Positions 26,970-37,083 of a stretch of DNA of 64,000 bases are shown piece by piece. The notes below the pieces were generated by a model. That model did not search any database, was not told where the DNA came from, and saw only the letters and a list, made by a program, of their open reading frames with translations. The position numbers and the translations under genes were made by a program. The stretch comes from JABDMH01 sp965223215 (GTDB taxonomy: Bacteria > Bacteroidota > Bacteroidia > Chitinophagales > Saprospiraceae): contig CBDCVZ010000010.1 in assembly GCA_965223215.1 (NCBI GenBank), positions 6,696,001-6,760,000 on the forward strand. Reading direction: 5' to 3'. Each line of letters starts with the position of its first letter. The first letter of the stretch is position 1.

Positions 26970-28619
26970 ATGAGATTTTTGTTCTTATTCATCCTAGCAT
27001 TACCATGGGCTGTTAGTGCCACCAATTATCATGTTGGGCCTGGTCAACCGTTTACTAATATTGGTGATGTGCGGTGGGATACCCTCCAACCAGGTGATCG
27101 AGTCTTTATTCATTGGAGAGAAAATGCATATCAGGAGAAGTGGGTTATTAATCGTAGAGGTACTGCGCAAGCCCCAATTGAGGTAATCGGCATAAACGGA
27201 CCGCTGGGACAGCAAGCCGTGATCGATGGAAATGGTGCCGTGACACCGACTAATCTGAGTTATTGGAACGAAGAGCGCGGTGTCATTAAGATCGGTGGTT
27301 CTAGCATTCCGTCGGATGGTTTACCTGCCTATATCAGCATTATTAACTTGGAGATTCGCTCCGGTCGACCACCCTTTCAATTCACAAATGATGGCGGTGG
27401 AGTCAGTAGTTATGTAAATAATGCGGCCGCTATTTATGTGGAAAAGGGCGAGCACCTGAGCATTCGTAATTGTACCATTCACAATTGTGGCAATGGCATT
27501 TTTATCGGAGCTTTTGATGGTTTAACGAAGGACATTTTGATTGAGCATAATTACATCTATGACAATGGAAATGACAGGCGTATTTATGAGCACAATACTT
27601 ATACCGAATGCATCGATATCACCTATCAATACAATCGATTTGGACCGCTGCGCATGGGTGCCGATGGGAACAACTTAAAAGATCGTTCGGCTGGATTAAC
27701 TGTGAGATATAATTGGATCGAAAGTGGAAATCGTCAGCTTGACCTAGTGGATGCAGAGGGGTCTCAGGAGTTGGTCAATCATCCCTCTTATCATACCACC
27801 TATGTATATGGCAATATTTTAATCGAACCCGATGGAGCTGGTAATTCTCAAATGGTACACTATGGAGGTGATAGCGGCACCCTAGACGACTATCGAAAGG
27901 GCACGCTATACTTCTATAACAATTCGGTAATTTCTACTCGAACTGGTAATACCACGTTGCTGCGCCTCTCCACCAACGATGAGCATGCCCATGTTTTTAA
28001 CAATGTGATTTACACCAGTGCTGCAGGAAGCAAATTTGCGATGATGAGTGGCACAGGCACGCTCGACCTAGCCTACAACTGGCTAAAAACAGGTTGGAAA
28101 ACCTGCCACTGTACACCGTCGGGAGTCCTTCATGATCTGGGTCACAATATCGTTGGATCGGATCCTTTATTTCTGAATTTTAATCAGCAAGATTTTCAAT
28201 TGCAAGCTCAATCACCGGCCGTCAATAAAGGAGATGCTATGCCCACTGGGGTAATGCCTAATCACGATGTACTGGCTTCCTATGGAGTACATCGTCAGTA
28301 TGCCCCTAGACAAAAAGTAGGTGCCATTGATTTAGGTGCCCTGGAACACGGATCTACCGGCAATTATTGTCAGGAGATGACGGAATACTTTGGGGGAAAC
28401 TGGACCAATGGAAATCCGAGCGTGAGCAAGTCCATTACCATCAACGATTTTTACGATACCCATTTAAACGGTAGCTTATATACCTGCATCTGTAACATTG
28501 GTAGCAATGGTTCAGTGGTAGTATCTCCCAACGATACGCTTAAATCTCAACTTGAATTAATGGTGACAGGATCATTGCATTTGAGTCCGCTTGGTGTTTT
28601 GGAAGTCCAAGATCCTTGA
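26970..28619 (+). CDS. Secreted right-handed beta-helix protein
   Basis: A 549-residue exported protein with a signal peptide (MRFLFLFILALPWAVSA). Repeating turns with GNGIFIG, EHNYIYDNGN, YGNILIEP and FYNNSVIS are typical of parallel beta-helix (pectate lyase-like/polysaccharide lyase family 6-like) proteins. The N-terminus NYHVGPGQPFTNIGDV is also characteristic. Catalytic residues cannot be assigned by eye. The last 90 residues (NYCQEMTEYFGGNWTNGNPS onward) resemble the linker that usually precedes a T9SS domain, but the frame ends without one. Confidence 0.85.
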   Translation: MRFLFLFILALPWAVSATNYHVGPGQPFTNIGDVRWDTLQPGDRVFIHWRENAYQEKWVINRRGTAQAPIEVIGINGPLGQQAVIDGNGAVTPTNLSYWNEERGVIKIGGSSIPSDGLPAYISIINLEIRSGRPPFQFTNDGGGVSSYVNNAAAIYVEKGEHLSIRNCTIHNCGNGIFIGAFDGLTKDILIEHNYIYDNGNDRRIYEHNTYTECIDITYQYNRFGPLRMGADGNNLKDRSAGLTVRYNWIESGNRQLDLVDAEGSQELVNHPSYHTTYVYGNILIEPDGAGNSQMVHYGGDSGTLDDYRKGTLYFYNNSVISTRTGNTTLLRLSTNDEHAHVFNNVIYTSAAGSKFAMMSGTGTLDLAYNWLKTGWKTCHCTPSGVLHDLGHNIVGSDPLFLNFNQQDFQLQAQSPAVNKGDAMPTGVMPNHDVLASYGVHRQYAPRQKVGAIDLGALEHGSTGNYCQEMTEYFGGNWTNGNPSVSKSITINDFYDTHLNGSLYTCICNIGSNGSVVVSPNDTLKSQLELMVTGSLHLSPLGVLEVQDP

Positions 28620-28728
28620 AAGATCTTCCTTTATTGTAGGTGGTGCAAATCTCCTTCATACCGGGGCATTTTTCTTTTGTCCAAACACAATGCGTGAAAA
28701 GATCTGAGTATAAGCTGGAAAGATGGAG

Positions 28729-30885
28729 TTAACTCAATAGGGCCAGATGCGCGCGTACCATGCGTAATTGATTAAAAGAAATGTCGGAGGGTAAGTTTTT
28801 TCGGATCTGAGATAAACTTGCCTCTGGGTTTTTGAGAAGTTCAAATGAAATGAGCTCGATGGTTTTTTGATCCAACACCTCCGATACTTCAATCTGCTCC
28901 GATGCTATGAGTTTAGTAAAATGACCTTCAATAGTTGATTGTGCAAGACTGCGAATGCTGATAATTTCATCCAGCGTTTTACCACGCTTCAGCAAGGTCA
29001 GGGTATCCTGGATGCTGGCCCCCTTTTTTCTTTTTTTGGTTGTATTGGAAGATTCCGTCACCGGCAGTTGATTTGGGGTAAAGGTTCGCTTCTCATCGAA
29101 GAGAGATTGTCCAAGAAAAGATGGCTGATATAATTGATCCATTTTTGCCCACAATGAAGTAAGAAGTTGTTGTACAGATTTTAAGTATTTTCTGACTTTA
29201 GCTTTGTAGGCCAGGGCTTCTTTGTGTTCATGAATAGGAACAATAATGTGATGGAATAGCTCCGCGCTAAAATAATTCACAGCTTTAGTCGTCCGTTCTC
29301 TCAGATCAGTGAGGTTCTTCGTATTTTGGTATTGGTTGATTAATTGTTTGATCTGTTTTCGAAATTTATAAGCAACTGATTCAAGGGCATGAATCTGGGC
29401 TACTAATTTTTTGGCGAAATTGCTAAAATCTTCCCCGTTCTCCCGAGCGTGCAATTCCACATCCTCAGACCAGTCACGGAGCTGAAGGGCTAAGGATGTA
29501 AAATTAAATTTTGATAATAATTCTTCTGATGCAAATCGCATTTTGGCCGTGGCCAGTATTCGCCCTAATTGGGTTTCTTCAGGAGCCCGATCATGGTATT
29601 TTACAATTTGCTCGTTAACCATGACATTCTTTAAATCCATTTTTGATCCTAAGATCAAACCAGTTAGAGAAGTACATCTACTTAGGGCTACATATGCCTG
29701 TCCGGATGAAAAAGTGTCTCCCAAATCAACGATCATCTTATCAAAAGTAAGTCCTTGACTTTTATGCACCGTGATAGCCCAGGCCAACCGCAAGGGGTAT
29801 TGGGTAAAGGTTCCCGTGACTCGCGGCTCGATCTCATTGGTGGTTTTATTAAGGGTGTATTTTTTGTTTTCCCAGGTAGTAGTTTCTACCTTGAGAAAGT
29901 CTCCCTCCCCCAATTTAACCCTGATGTAATCTGGCCCTGTGGCCGTGACTTCTGCTATTTTGCCATTAAAGAATCGTCCCTCTGGATCATTCCGGATAAA
30001 CATGACCCGAGCACCTTTCTTAAGGGTGAGTGTCTTGTCTGCTGGGTACGCATGCTCACTAAATTGATCCTCAATGACAGCCCGATAATGTTTTGGTGGG
30101 CTTGGCAGGGCATCCAATTCATGCTGATTAATTTTATTGGCCTTGACATTATGTGTTGTCAAGGTAATGTAGTCACGACGATCGATGTCTTCAATGGATC
30201 GGTAATTTTCATTGAGACGGTTGATGTCATCAATGGTGGTCTTTCCATGGCGCACTCGATTTAAGATCTCGATAAACTCGGCATGCGACTGCCGATATAT
30301 TTTGGTTAGTTCTATGGTAATGGGTTTGCTCCTTTGCCATGAAATCGCATCAAAAAAATACGGACTGTTATAGTGGCCACGAAGAATAGTCCAGATGGTG
30401 GGTTTTACTACTGGGGCCAGCTGAAATAGATCACCAATGACCAGGAGCTGCACTCCACCAAAGGGTTGATCGATGCGACGGGTGCGTCGAAGGGCAAAAT
30501 CAATGGCATCAAGTAGATCCACCCGCACCATACTGATCTCATCAATCACGAGCAAATCTAATTGTCTCAGCATCTCTGTTCTTTCTTTGCGATATCGTAG
30601 ATGCTTTACCAGTGCCGATCGATTGGTGGCCACATTCGGATCAACTGGATCAGTATTGGGGGTGAAGGCGGTTAGAGGAAATTGAAACATGGAATGGATG
30701 GTTGTGCCACCTGCATTGATGGCTGCTACCCCAGTAGGAGCAACAACCACATGGTTTTTTATGGTTTCCGTCAAAATCTGACGTAAAAATGTCGTCTTTC
30801 CGGTACCGGCACGACCAGTGAGGAATAAATTAGTATTGGTTTGAAGTATGAAAGATCTGGCTAGCTCAAGCTTTGGGTTTTTCAT
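28729..30885 (-). CDS. Pif1-like helicase with C-terminal HTH region
   Basis: A 718-residue superfamily 1B helicase. Walker A is GRAGTGKT at residues 24-31, followed by APTGVAAINAGGTTIHSMFQFP, a VIDEISMVR Walker B, and a TVHKSQGLTFD motif with VALSRCTSL near residues 375-400, all typical of Pif1/RecD-like enzymes. The C-terminal 100 residues (SIQDTLTLLKRGKTLDEIISIRSL) match a helicase-associated helix-turn-helix. Likely acts on replication or G-rich DNA structures as Pif1 does; partner proteins are not visible. Converges with the beta-helix gene. Confidence 0.9.
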   Translation of the reverse strand: MKNPKLELARSFILQTNTNLFLTGRAGTGKTTFLRQILTETIKNHVVVAPTGVAAINAGGTTIHSMFQFPLTAFTPNTDPVDPNVATNRSALVKHLRYRKERTEMLRQLDLLVIDEISMVRVDLLDAIDFALRRTRRIDQPFGGVQLLVIGDLFQLAPVVKPTIWTILRGHYNSPYFFDAISWQRSKPITIELTKIYRQSHAEFIEILNRVRHGKTTIDDINRLNENYRSIEDIDRRDYITLTTHNVKANKINQHELDALPSPPKHYRAVIEDQFSEHAYPADKTLTLKKGARVMFIRNDPEGRFFNGKIAEVTATGPDYIRVKLGEGDFLKVETTTWENKKYTLNKTTNEIEPRVTGTFTQYPLRLAWAITVHKSQGLTFDKMIVDLGDTFSSGQAYVALSRCTSLTGLILGSKMDLKNVMVNEQIVKYHDRAPEETQLGRILATAKMRFASEELLSKFNFTSLALQLRDWSEDVELHARENGEDFSNFAKKLVAQIHALESVAYKFRKQIKQLINQYQNTKNLTDLRERTTKAVNYFSAELFHHIIVPIHEHKEALAYKAKVRKYLKSVQQLLTSLWAKMDQLYQPSFLGQSLFDEKRTFTPNQLPVTESSNTTKKRKKGASIQDTLTLLKRGKTLDEIISIRSLAQSTIEGHFTKLIASEQIEVSEVLDQKTIELISFELLKNPEASLSQIRKNLPSDISFNQLRMVRAHLALLS

Positions 30886-31194
30886 GGCGCTAAAAGGGGC
30901 TCTTGCATGACTGAATCTTTAATCACCATTTGAGTTGAGGATTCGTGCTGCCTGATTCATGGTACTATTTTGTGCCATTCCTGTATAACTCTTAATACCA
31001 GAAGTGAGAGGTCTTGCGCAACTATAACCGGAGTGTTGAGTAGCGGTGCAAAACAGAATAATATGAACACTTGAGACAATTTTCTAAAAGGCATAGAACT
31101 TGAGAATTTGTAGCTAAATGTAAGGTTTTAGATCAACGGTCTGCCAAGACCAGCACCGTGGATGGGTAGATGTGCCGAGGGTGATGGATCTAAT
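30886..31194. other. Spacer with no gene, contains a small hairpin
   Basis: About 310 bases between the helicase gene and the copper-protein gene hold no supported reading frame. A short hairpin GGTCT-gcca-AGACC at 31138-31151 lies just past the end of the T9SS copper protein gene (reverse strand); no T-run follows, so it is not a clear terminator. Confidence 0.35.
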
Positions 31195-32805
31195 CTACCG
31201 AACCACGGTCAGTTTTCGCAGGCCAGTGAAGTTTGGGCTTGATGCTGATTCAAAGCCGTACCAGTAGATACCGGATGCAAGAAAAGTGGGAAGATCGATG
31301 TGGGTGTTAGATTTATCGATCACGTGACGTGAAATAGTCCGACCCAACATATCATAAACGACCAGTGTTGTGCTGCTGGTTGTAAAAAAACTGTTGGGAA
31401 TAGAGACAAAAATACGACCAGACGTAGGATTGGGGCCCACTAGAATGGATTGCCACTCCTGCTCTGGATTATTTGCAATCGTTAGATCTCCGGAGGTTGA
31501 ACAATCGTCGTGGTGAATCGTGTGGCTTGTGGTGTCAATAATCATCTCTTCATCACCTGGAAAATAAAAGGTGAGGGTCATGAAAAAAAGGAGCATTTCA
31601 TCGGTGGTAGCCTCGCCTACCCAAACATCGGTGGGTGAATCGCTAGGTAGATGCTTGTTGCTGGTGGTATTGTTGTAGGTAACAGTGCCGTGTAGTACGC
31701 TGCCAAAGGGCAGTCTTTTAGGTCGTTGAAAATCATAGAACCCTTGCCAATCGAAGTCCCAGTGAGGTACATCAATGAGTTTTATGGTGTCGCCGGTGGG
31801 TGTCACGGCGAAGGCTCGCATAGATTCACAGATCAAGTGGGCATGCGGTGCGATCCCCGTAATGGTGATATCAAAGGGTACTTCCTGTTGGGCGTGGAAT
31901 GTTTTCTTGGTGTTGGCAGGAATGTAGAGCTCTTCCTCCAGACTCGTAAAGTGGTTAATCGCAGGGATATTCAGCAGGGGTCTTAGATTCACCTGATCGG
32001 CGTATTTTAAATTGATGGTGGTGGCATCTACCTCGCCGGCAGAGCCTTCTGGGTAATGTAATTGAACCACCAGATCAGCGCCAGCTGGTAGTAGAATACC
32101 CATACCTCTTGGAGCAAAGTTGGCACTTGATCCTGGCACCCAGCCCGACACTACGGTGAAGGTCTCCGAACCGATCCCACCAAAACAAGTGTATCCTGGT
32201 CCCGGATCTTCTTCGTCGAGTTGTGCAGGTATCTCAGATGTGTCGGCAAACAACAGGACGTGATGAACCACACTACGATTGCCAGGAATGATCTCCACAC
32301 CTGTGATAAAGCGGTCCTCAGTTTCATGGGTCGGGATGCGAAAACAGCGGTATAGGTCAAGTTCCTGGACATCGGGAATCGTAAAATCGGGTAAGGTATA
32401 GGAGAAATCGGGATCTTTGATCTCGAGCGGTGAGTCGTAAACCGGTGCGTTTAGTGAGAGGGCAGGGTCTCCCTGAGGAGCACCACTTTGCACCCAGGTC
32501 TTAAACACAGCGACTTCATGATCGGTCAACAAGCGCTCGCCCCGCAAGCGTGAATATTTTTCGTTGGGTGGCCAAGGTGGCATGGCCTTACGGCTAATGG
32601 CTTCTTCCATGCTAAAGCGGTGGTCATAAGCATCTTGATAGGATTCAAGCGTGAAAGGTGCAATTCCTTGATTATTGTGACAGGGTGTACAATGAGAATA
32701 CACGAGACAACCAATTTGGTCTGACCACGTGATGTCTTGAGCCGATCCAACCTGAAATAAAAGTAACACCCACAAAAATGTAATAATGCGCCTCATCCTT
32801 TTCAT
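31195..32805 (-). CDS. T9SS copper monooxygenase-like protein with CxxCH motif
   Basis: A 536-residue exported protein. After a signal peptide (ITFLWVLLLFQVGSAQ) comes a C39-T-P-C42-H43 haem-type motif in a sequence typical of cytochrome-like domains fused ahead of monooxygenases. Then come residues matching the copper ligands of peptidylglycine monooxygenase-like domains: H181-H182 (VVHHVLLF), H250 (VVQLHYP), H321 and H323 (APHAHLI), and M404 (TDEML). A T9SS sorting domain closes it (VGPNPTSGRIFVSI; ASGIYWYG). A secreted or surface-held oxidase is likely. Substrate unknown. Reported homologs of this Cu type II family act on C-H bonds, which is only an analogy. Confidence 0.85.
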   Translation of the reverse strand: MKRMRRIITFLWVLLLFQVGSAQDITWSDQIGCLVYSHCTPCHNNQGIAPFTLESYQDAYDHRFSMEEAISRKAMPPWPPNEKYSRLRGERLLTDHEVAVFKTWVQSGAPQGDPALSLNAPVYDSPLEIKDPDFSYTLPDFTIPDVQELDLYRCFRIPTHETEDRFITGVEIIPGNRSVVHHVLLFADTSEIPAQLDEEDPGPGYTCFGGIGSETFTVVSGWVPGSSANFAPRGMGILLPAGADLVVQLHYPEGSAGEVDATTINLKYADQVNLRPLLNIPAINHFTSLEEELYIPANTKKTFHAQQEVPFDITITGIAPHAHLICESMRAFAVTPTGDTIKLIDVPHWDFDWQGFYDFQRPKRLPFGSVLHGTVTYNNTTSNKHLPSDSPTDVWVGEATTDEMLLFFMTLTFYFPGDEEMIIDTTSHTIHHDDCSTSGDLTIANNPEQEWQSILVGPNPTSGRIFVSIPNSFFTTSSTTLVVYDMLGRTISRHVIDKSNTHIDLPTFLASGIYWYGFESASSPNFTGLRKLTVVR

Positions 32806-32875
32806 TTAAACGCTGGCCGCCATTTCGTCGTCTACTCCTACCATCTCCTAGATCAAAAACTTCTCCAACAATTTA

Positions 32876-33250
32876 TCAATCGACACTTTCATCAAATATC
32901 ACCTCACCCTCCAATTCTAGCTTGCTCAAATGGATGGACTTACCTTTCGGGTCCAACACGGTCCAGTACTTTGGGTATGAAATTGCCACCTTTTTGCCGA
33001 GCAGTTTTGCTTTTAGACTAATCACATCTAAACCGAGCTCTAACCCACGGTTGATATAAAAGTAGCGATCAGAGTGATTATCGGCAAAGACGATGTCCTG
33101 GTCGCCCGCTACAAAAATAGACCTGATGGTAGTTTCAACCACCACGCGGTTTTGATCCGTTATCTTGGGCACAGGACGGATGCCTAACGCAAATAGGAGG
33201 GAAAAGAAGACCATAGTGAATAAGAGGATCCGAACGGTCAGTGATTTCAT
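32876..33250 (-). CDS. Hypothetical exported protein
   Basis: A 124-residue protein from the ATG at 33250 (MKSLTVRILLFTMVFFSLLFALG), with one N-terminal hydrophobic segment that is a signal peptide or anchor. The rest is polar and beta-rich (VVVETTIRSIFVAGDQDIVF, KKVAISYPKYWTVL). I recognise no family. It lies 70 bases upstream of the copper protein gene on the same strand and may be co-transcribed; the frame also opens at an ATG six codons earlier (33268). Confidence 0.55.
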   Translation of the reverse strand: MKSLTVRILLFTMVFFSLLFALGIRPVPKITDQNRVVVETTIRSIFVAGDQDIVFADNHSDRYFYINRGLELGLDVISLKAKLLGKKVAISYPKYWTVLDPKGKSIHLSKLELEGEVIFDESVD

Positions 33251-33415
33251 GGCAGAACCTTTGTTCAAAAATACGTCGTTGCGGGCTTTCCTGCAGACAA
33301 TTTCCCAAACTGGACCTTCCTTCTAGCGACAGAAGGTGTTCAGGCGTTGGATGTAGATTTTGACTGTCTTGATAATTTGTATTTTAGCGGCTGATTTCGA
33401 CGTTAAATTCCAACT

Positions 33416-34468
33416 ATGCAAGCGTGTGAGCAGCCTCCTACAAGTGAGGAGATTAAGAAGTCATTGCAAAACTGGCCAGCACTCGTGGCTGCCTATGGAA
33501 CTCCTGACCGAAAAAAGGCCATTGTTCAAATGGTTAATACGTTTCTACCTTTTATCGGCTTGTGGGTACTTATGTATTTTAGTCTACAATGGTCTTACTG
33601 GATCACGATAGGATTGGCCATCATCAATGCATTCTTCATGGTTCGTATCTTCATCATCCAACACGATTGTGGGCACCAATCCTTCATGAAGTGGCGTAAG
33701 GTCAACGATGCGATCGGAATATTCTGCAGTTTCTTCAGTTCGATCCCTTATAAATATTGGTCGAGATCTCACAATTTTCATCATGCGCACACAGGGCAGC
33801 TCGAAATAAGAGATATTGGAGATATTAATACCCTGACGGTCAAAGAATACCAGGCCCTGTCCTTTTGGAAGCGAATTGGTTACCGGATTTTTCGGCACCC
33901 ATTGGTACTCTTCGTTTTCGGTCCCGTTTATTACCTCCTGATTAATGTCAGATTTCCACTGATTAAGATGAAGGGATGGCAACGTGTGAAACGAGCTCAA
34001 TTTTTCAACAACGTTTACATGTTTTTGATTTACGCACTGTTGGCCTTTGCCATTGGTTGGAAAAAGTTCTTTCTGGTGCAGATTCCCATCTTGGTGATTT
34101 TCGCAATTATTGCGGTGTGGTTTTTTTATGTGCAACATCAACACGAAAACACCTACAAGCAATGGAGGGATAATTGGGAGTATCTGCTTTCTGCAGTTAA
34201 GGGAAGTACTTACTACAAACTGCCCAAGGTATTTCAGTGGCTCACTGGCAACATCGGCCTTCATCACATTCATCACCTGAATTCAAAAATACCTAACTAC
34301 CATCTGGAATGGTGTGCCCGCGAGAATCCGATTCTCAACAAGTATGTCACCAAGGTTTCTTTTTGGGAAAGTCTGTCTTATATGTTCAACCATCTTTGGG
34401 ACGAAGAAAATCAAAAGATGATCAGTTTTTGGAAATTTGATCGACTTGAACGGGCGGGATTGGTATAG
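33416..34468 (+). CDS. Membrane fatty-acid desaturase
   Basis: A 350-residue integral membrane di-iron desaturase. All three histidine boxes are present: H83-DCGH87, H119-NFHH123 and H283-H-I-HH287, with an extra HQHEN near 241. Hydrophobic membrane pairs flank them. This layout fits acyl-lipid desaturases that introduce double bonds into membrane fatty acids. It reads divergently from the hypothetical at 33250 and converges with the TonB-type receptor. The ferredoxin or electron donor is not encoded here. Confidence 0.93.
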   Translation: MQACEQPPTSEEIKKSLQNWPALVAAYGTPDRKKAIVQMVNTFLPFIGLWVLMYFSLQWSYWITIGLAIINAFFMVRIFIIQHDCGHQSFMKWRKVNDAIGIFCSFFSSIPYKYWSRSHNFHHAHTGQLEIRDIGDINTLTVKEYQALSFWKRIGYRIFRHPLVLFVFGPVYYLLINVRFPLIKMKGWQRVKRAQFFNNVYMFLIYALLAFAIGWKKFFLVQIPILVIFAIIAVWFFYVQHQHENTYKQWRDNWEYLLSAVKGSTYYKLPKVFQWLTGNIGLHHIHHLNSKIPNYHLEWCARENPILNKYVTKVSFWESLSYMFNHLWDEENQKMISFWKFDRLERAGLV

Positions 34469-34477
34469 TTTATGGCA

Positions 34478-34500
34478 TGACCAATGTCCCCATCTGGTCA
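34478..34500. other. Hairpin in desaturase/receptor convergent gap
   Basis: TGACCA pairs with TGGTCA, extended inward by ATG/CAT with one bulged C, giving about 9 bp in the 84-base convergent gap. No T-run follows on either strand, so a termination role is not clear, though the position suits one. Confidence 0.3.
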
Positions 34501-34552
34501 GAAAGTGCAACAAACCGAGCCGGACCGCGAACGATGGACTTCTGACCGACTG

Positions 34553-37081
34553 CTAAAATTCCTTGTCTCCAAATTCACTCTTAATCAATCGTGCCTTGGA
34601 TTTGTGGCGATTGATCTGATAGCTAAGACTGAGTTGAACAATATCCACCTCATAAATGTAATTGGTGGTCGTAAAAAAATTGTCCCGTACGGTGGTTATT
34701 CTTTGTTCATTGGACGAGAGAAGCCCCAGGTCTATATTTAGCCATTGCAGTCCCACCGACCAACCCTTGCTAAAGTTTTTTCGTAAGGCGAGGTACGGAT
34801 TGTAAAAAGCATCATCTCGGCCTTGTGCAGTGATTCGTTCAGATAAATAGTTGAGACCGACTTGAAGTAATAGCGATTTACTTAGATCTAGATCCATCAG
34901 GCAGTTGATGGAGTAGACCGTATTTGAGGTGTTGATTTGATCTCCAAATAGCGAGCCCTTAATTCGATAGTGATACACGTTGCTACCTAAAAATAGGTGC
35001 GCCCCTTTAAAGGGATAAAGATCCAGACCAAGGTCGAGACCGAAAGCATCGGCATCGCCGGCATTGGTATAGATGCGATTCAAAATTGAGTCATTGAAGA
35101 TGGTGTTAACTCTATTGATGACGTTTTCAATTTGGCGATGGTAAAGGGTCACATTGAGGCTGTGCTGATCCCAGGTCTTGCTGAGACCAAGTTCGATTAA
35201 ATCAATATATTCTGGTAATAACTCAGCATCTCCTTGTTCCAGTGTTTCAGAGTGCTCACGTTCTGGAAATGGTGTCATCTTGAAAGTGGTGGTCCGGTCG
35301 ATGCGGCGGCTGTAACCTCCACGAGCTGCAAGTCCTTCTCCCAGGTCGTACTTTACATTGAAGGAAGGAAATAGATTTAGCTTCTGCAGTTTGAAGGTGT
35401 TCTCCGGCCTAGTAATTTTCACTTCTCGATCAAAATATTCTAACCGCACCGCTGCTGAAAATTCCAAGCGATCTTTTTGCTCTCTAATTTCTGAATAGAT
35501 GGCATGTATCCCACGGGTCAGATTGATGTCATTGGTAAAGAGTGGGTTGGTAGACCAAGATTGCCTTTCGAGATCGCGATCTAAATACAGAAAGCTCCCC
35601 GGATGTTTCAAGGTGCGAAACTGATAACCTGACTGCCAACTGGTGCTTCCGATAGACGATAAAAAATCCACCTGGGCACGAAATCCATCCAACGGATTGT
35701 CGTTATCATTCAATTGTAATTGTAGTGTATCGGTTAGATTTGGTCCGTGTAGATTTAGGTTGTCGGTAGGTCCGCCCAGCACGGTGCGTTCATATAAAAA
35801 GGAAAATTGAAGCTTGGATTTTTCATCCAATCTCAGGTCATAATCCAGCGATCCAATTAAAAAATCTCCCTTTCGCACCCTTAAATTTTCATTAAAATAC
35901 CTTAGCGAACTGATCGCTTCCTCGGTTTGCTGGACCTGGCCAGTTTCTTGATAAGCCTCCCAATAATATTCGGGATCTCTAAATTGATCGGTAGAGACGT
36001 TGAGCCTTTGTTGCACATCATAAAGAATATCGGCCGTTCGATATTGGGTGCGTTTACCTCCAAAAAATCCCATGGTAATGCTCTGGTCAGAATTCAGCTG
36101 GTGATTAATGCTCAATCGTCCCGAATAGTTTTCTCGGTCAAAACTACGCTCTCCGTACGACGGGAATTCGGTCAATATTTGATTTTGGTAAGTATTGACA
36201 TAACCCACCCGACGCCCAGAGATATCATAGTTTCGGTAATCGACCCCCGCAGCGATGTCCCAATTTTTCTTGCGCCAATTCACCGTGACATCGGCGGCAT
36301 ATCGGCGTGCGGTTTCCCGGTTATCATAGTCCTCGATGCTTGGTGCACCCAGCAACGCATTGGCTGTTACACTTAATCCATCCGCCAAACCTTTTTTTGT
36401 GGTTAGGTTAATGATTCCCGCATGACCATCAGGGTCATATTTTGCCGAAGGGGTAGTAATTATTTCTATGTCCTCGATCGTATTGGAAGGCATTTGTCTC
36501 AGTAATATGGTCGGATCGGCTTGGCTTGGTTTGCCATCAATCATCAGCAAGAAGCCGGTTGCCCCGCGCATCGAAATTTCACCTAGAGCATTCACCGAGA
36601 CAGATGGAAGGTTGCGTAAAACATCAACTGCAGTACCGCCGCGAGCACCTTCAAATTGATCGGTATCAAAAACCTGCTTTTCCAATTTCTGTACGCTGTT
36701 TAAGCTCTGCCCGGTCACTTCAATTTCAGTTAATACATTTTGAGATACAGATAGCGCTAAGGTGCCGATGGTCATATTTTTCGTTGGGATCATGGCTTCA
36801 GAATAGGCTTGCTGATAACCCAGAAATTGCGCCGTTACAAAAAATAATTCTGCTGCTTGACCATCTATCACAAAGAATCCCAAACTGTCGGTCACAGTAC
36901 CGTATAGAAGCGTAGAGTCTGATTTGGCACGTACCGTGACACTTGCATATTCAATGGGCTGTTGAGTCTGGACATCCAGAACCTGCCCAGTCAAGCGAAA
37001 TTGCGTCTGACCCATGGCTGTAAAAGACCCGACCATGAAGATGGTCGAAAGAAAGAGATGTATGCTGGTTCTGGATTGCAT
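34553..37081 (-). CDS. TonB-dependent receptor-like outer-membrane protein
   Basis: An 842-residue outer-membrane protein. A signal peptide is followed by a carboxypeptidase-regulatory-like domain (RLTGQVLDVQTQQPIEYASVTV, about 27-110), a plug domain (QSLNSVQKLEKQVFDTDQFEG...DIEIITTPSAKYDPDGHAGIINL, about 125-230), and a long barrel typical of the outer-membrane beta-barrel family 3 group. It starts 2 bases after the stop of a LacI-type regulator on the same strand. The uptake substrate is unknown. Confidence 0.88.
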   Translation of the reverse strand: MQSRTSIHLFLSTIFMVGSFTAMGQTQFRLTGQVLDVQTQQPIEYASVTVRAKSDSTLLYGTVTDSLGFFVIDGQAAELFFVTAQFLGYQQAYSEAMIPTKNMTIGTLALSVSQNVLTEIEVTGQSLNSVQKLEKQVFDTDQFEGARGGTAVDVLRNLPSVSVNALGEISMRGATGFLLMIDGKPSQADPTILLRQMPSNTIEDIEIITTPSAKYDPDGHAGIINLTTKKGLADGLSVTANALLGAPSIEDYDNRETARRYAADVTVNWRKKNWDIAAGVDYRNYDISGRRVGYVNTYQNQILTEFPSYGERSFDRENYSGRLSINHQLNSDQSITMGFFGGKRTQYRTADILYDVQQRLNVSTDQFRDPEYYWEAYQETGQVQQTEEAISSLRYFNENLRVRKGDFLIGSLDYDLRLDEKSKLQFSFLYERTVLGGPTDNLNLHGPNLTDTLQLQLNDNDNPLDGFRAQVDFLSSIGSTSWQSGYQFRTLKHPGSFLYLDRDLERQSWSTNPLFTNDINLTRGIHAIYSEIREQKDRLEFSAAVRLEYFDREVKITRPENTFKLQKLNLFPSFNVKYDLGEGLAARGGYSRRIDRTTTFKMTPFPEREHSETLEQGDAELLPEYIDLIELGLSKTWDQHSLNVTLYHRQIENVINRVNTIFNDSILNRIYTNAGDADAFGLDLGLDLYPFKGAHLFLGSNVYHYRIKGSLFGDQINTSNTVYSINCLMDLDLSKSLLLQVGLNYLSERITAQGRDDAFYNPYLALRKNFSKGWSVGLQWLNIDLGLLSSNEQRITTVRDNFFTTTNYIYEVDIVQLSLSYQINRHKSKARLIKSEFGDKEF

Positions 37082-37083
37082 TT

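Noticed and set aside
33584..34276. A 230-codon reverse frame across the desaturase gene
   Set aside because: It lies on the opposite strand of the desaturase with all three histidine boxes intact; it has no family signature.
35927..36376. A 149-codon forward frame inside the TonB receptor gene
   Set aside because: Opposite strand of a clear receptor frame; composition matches a shadow.
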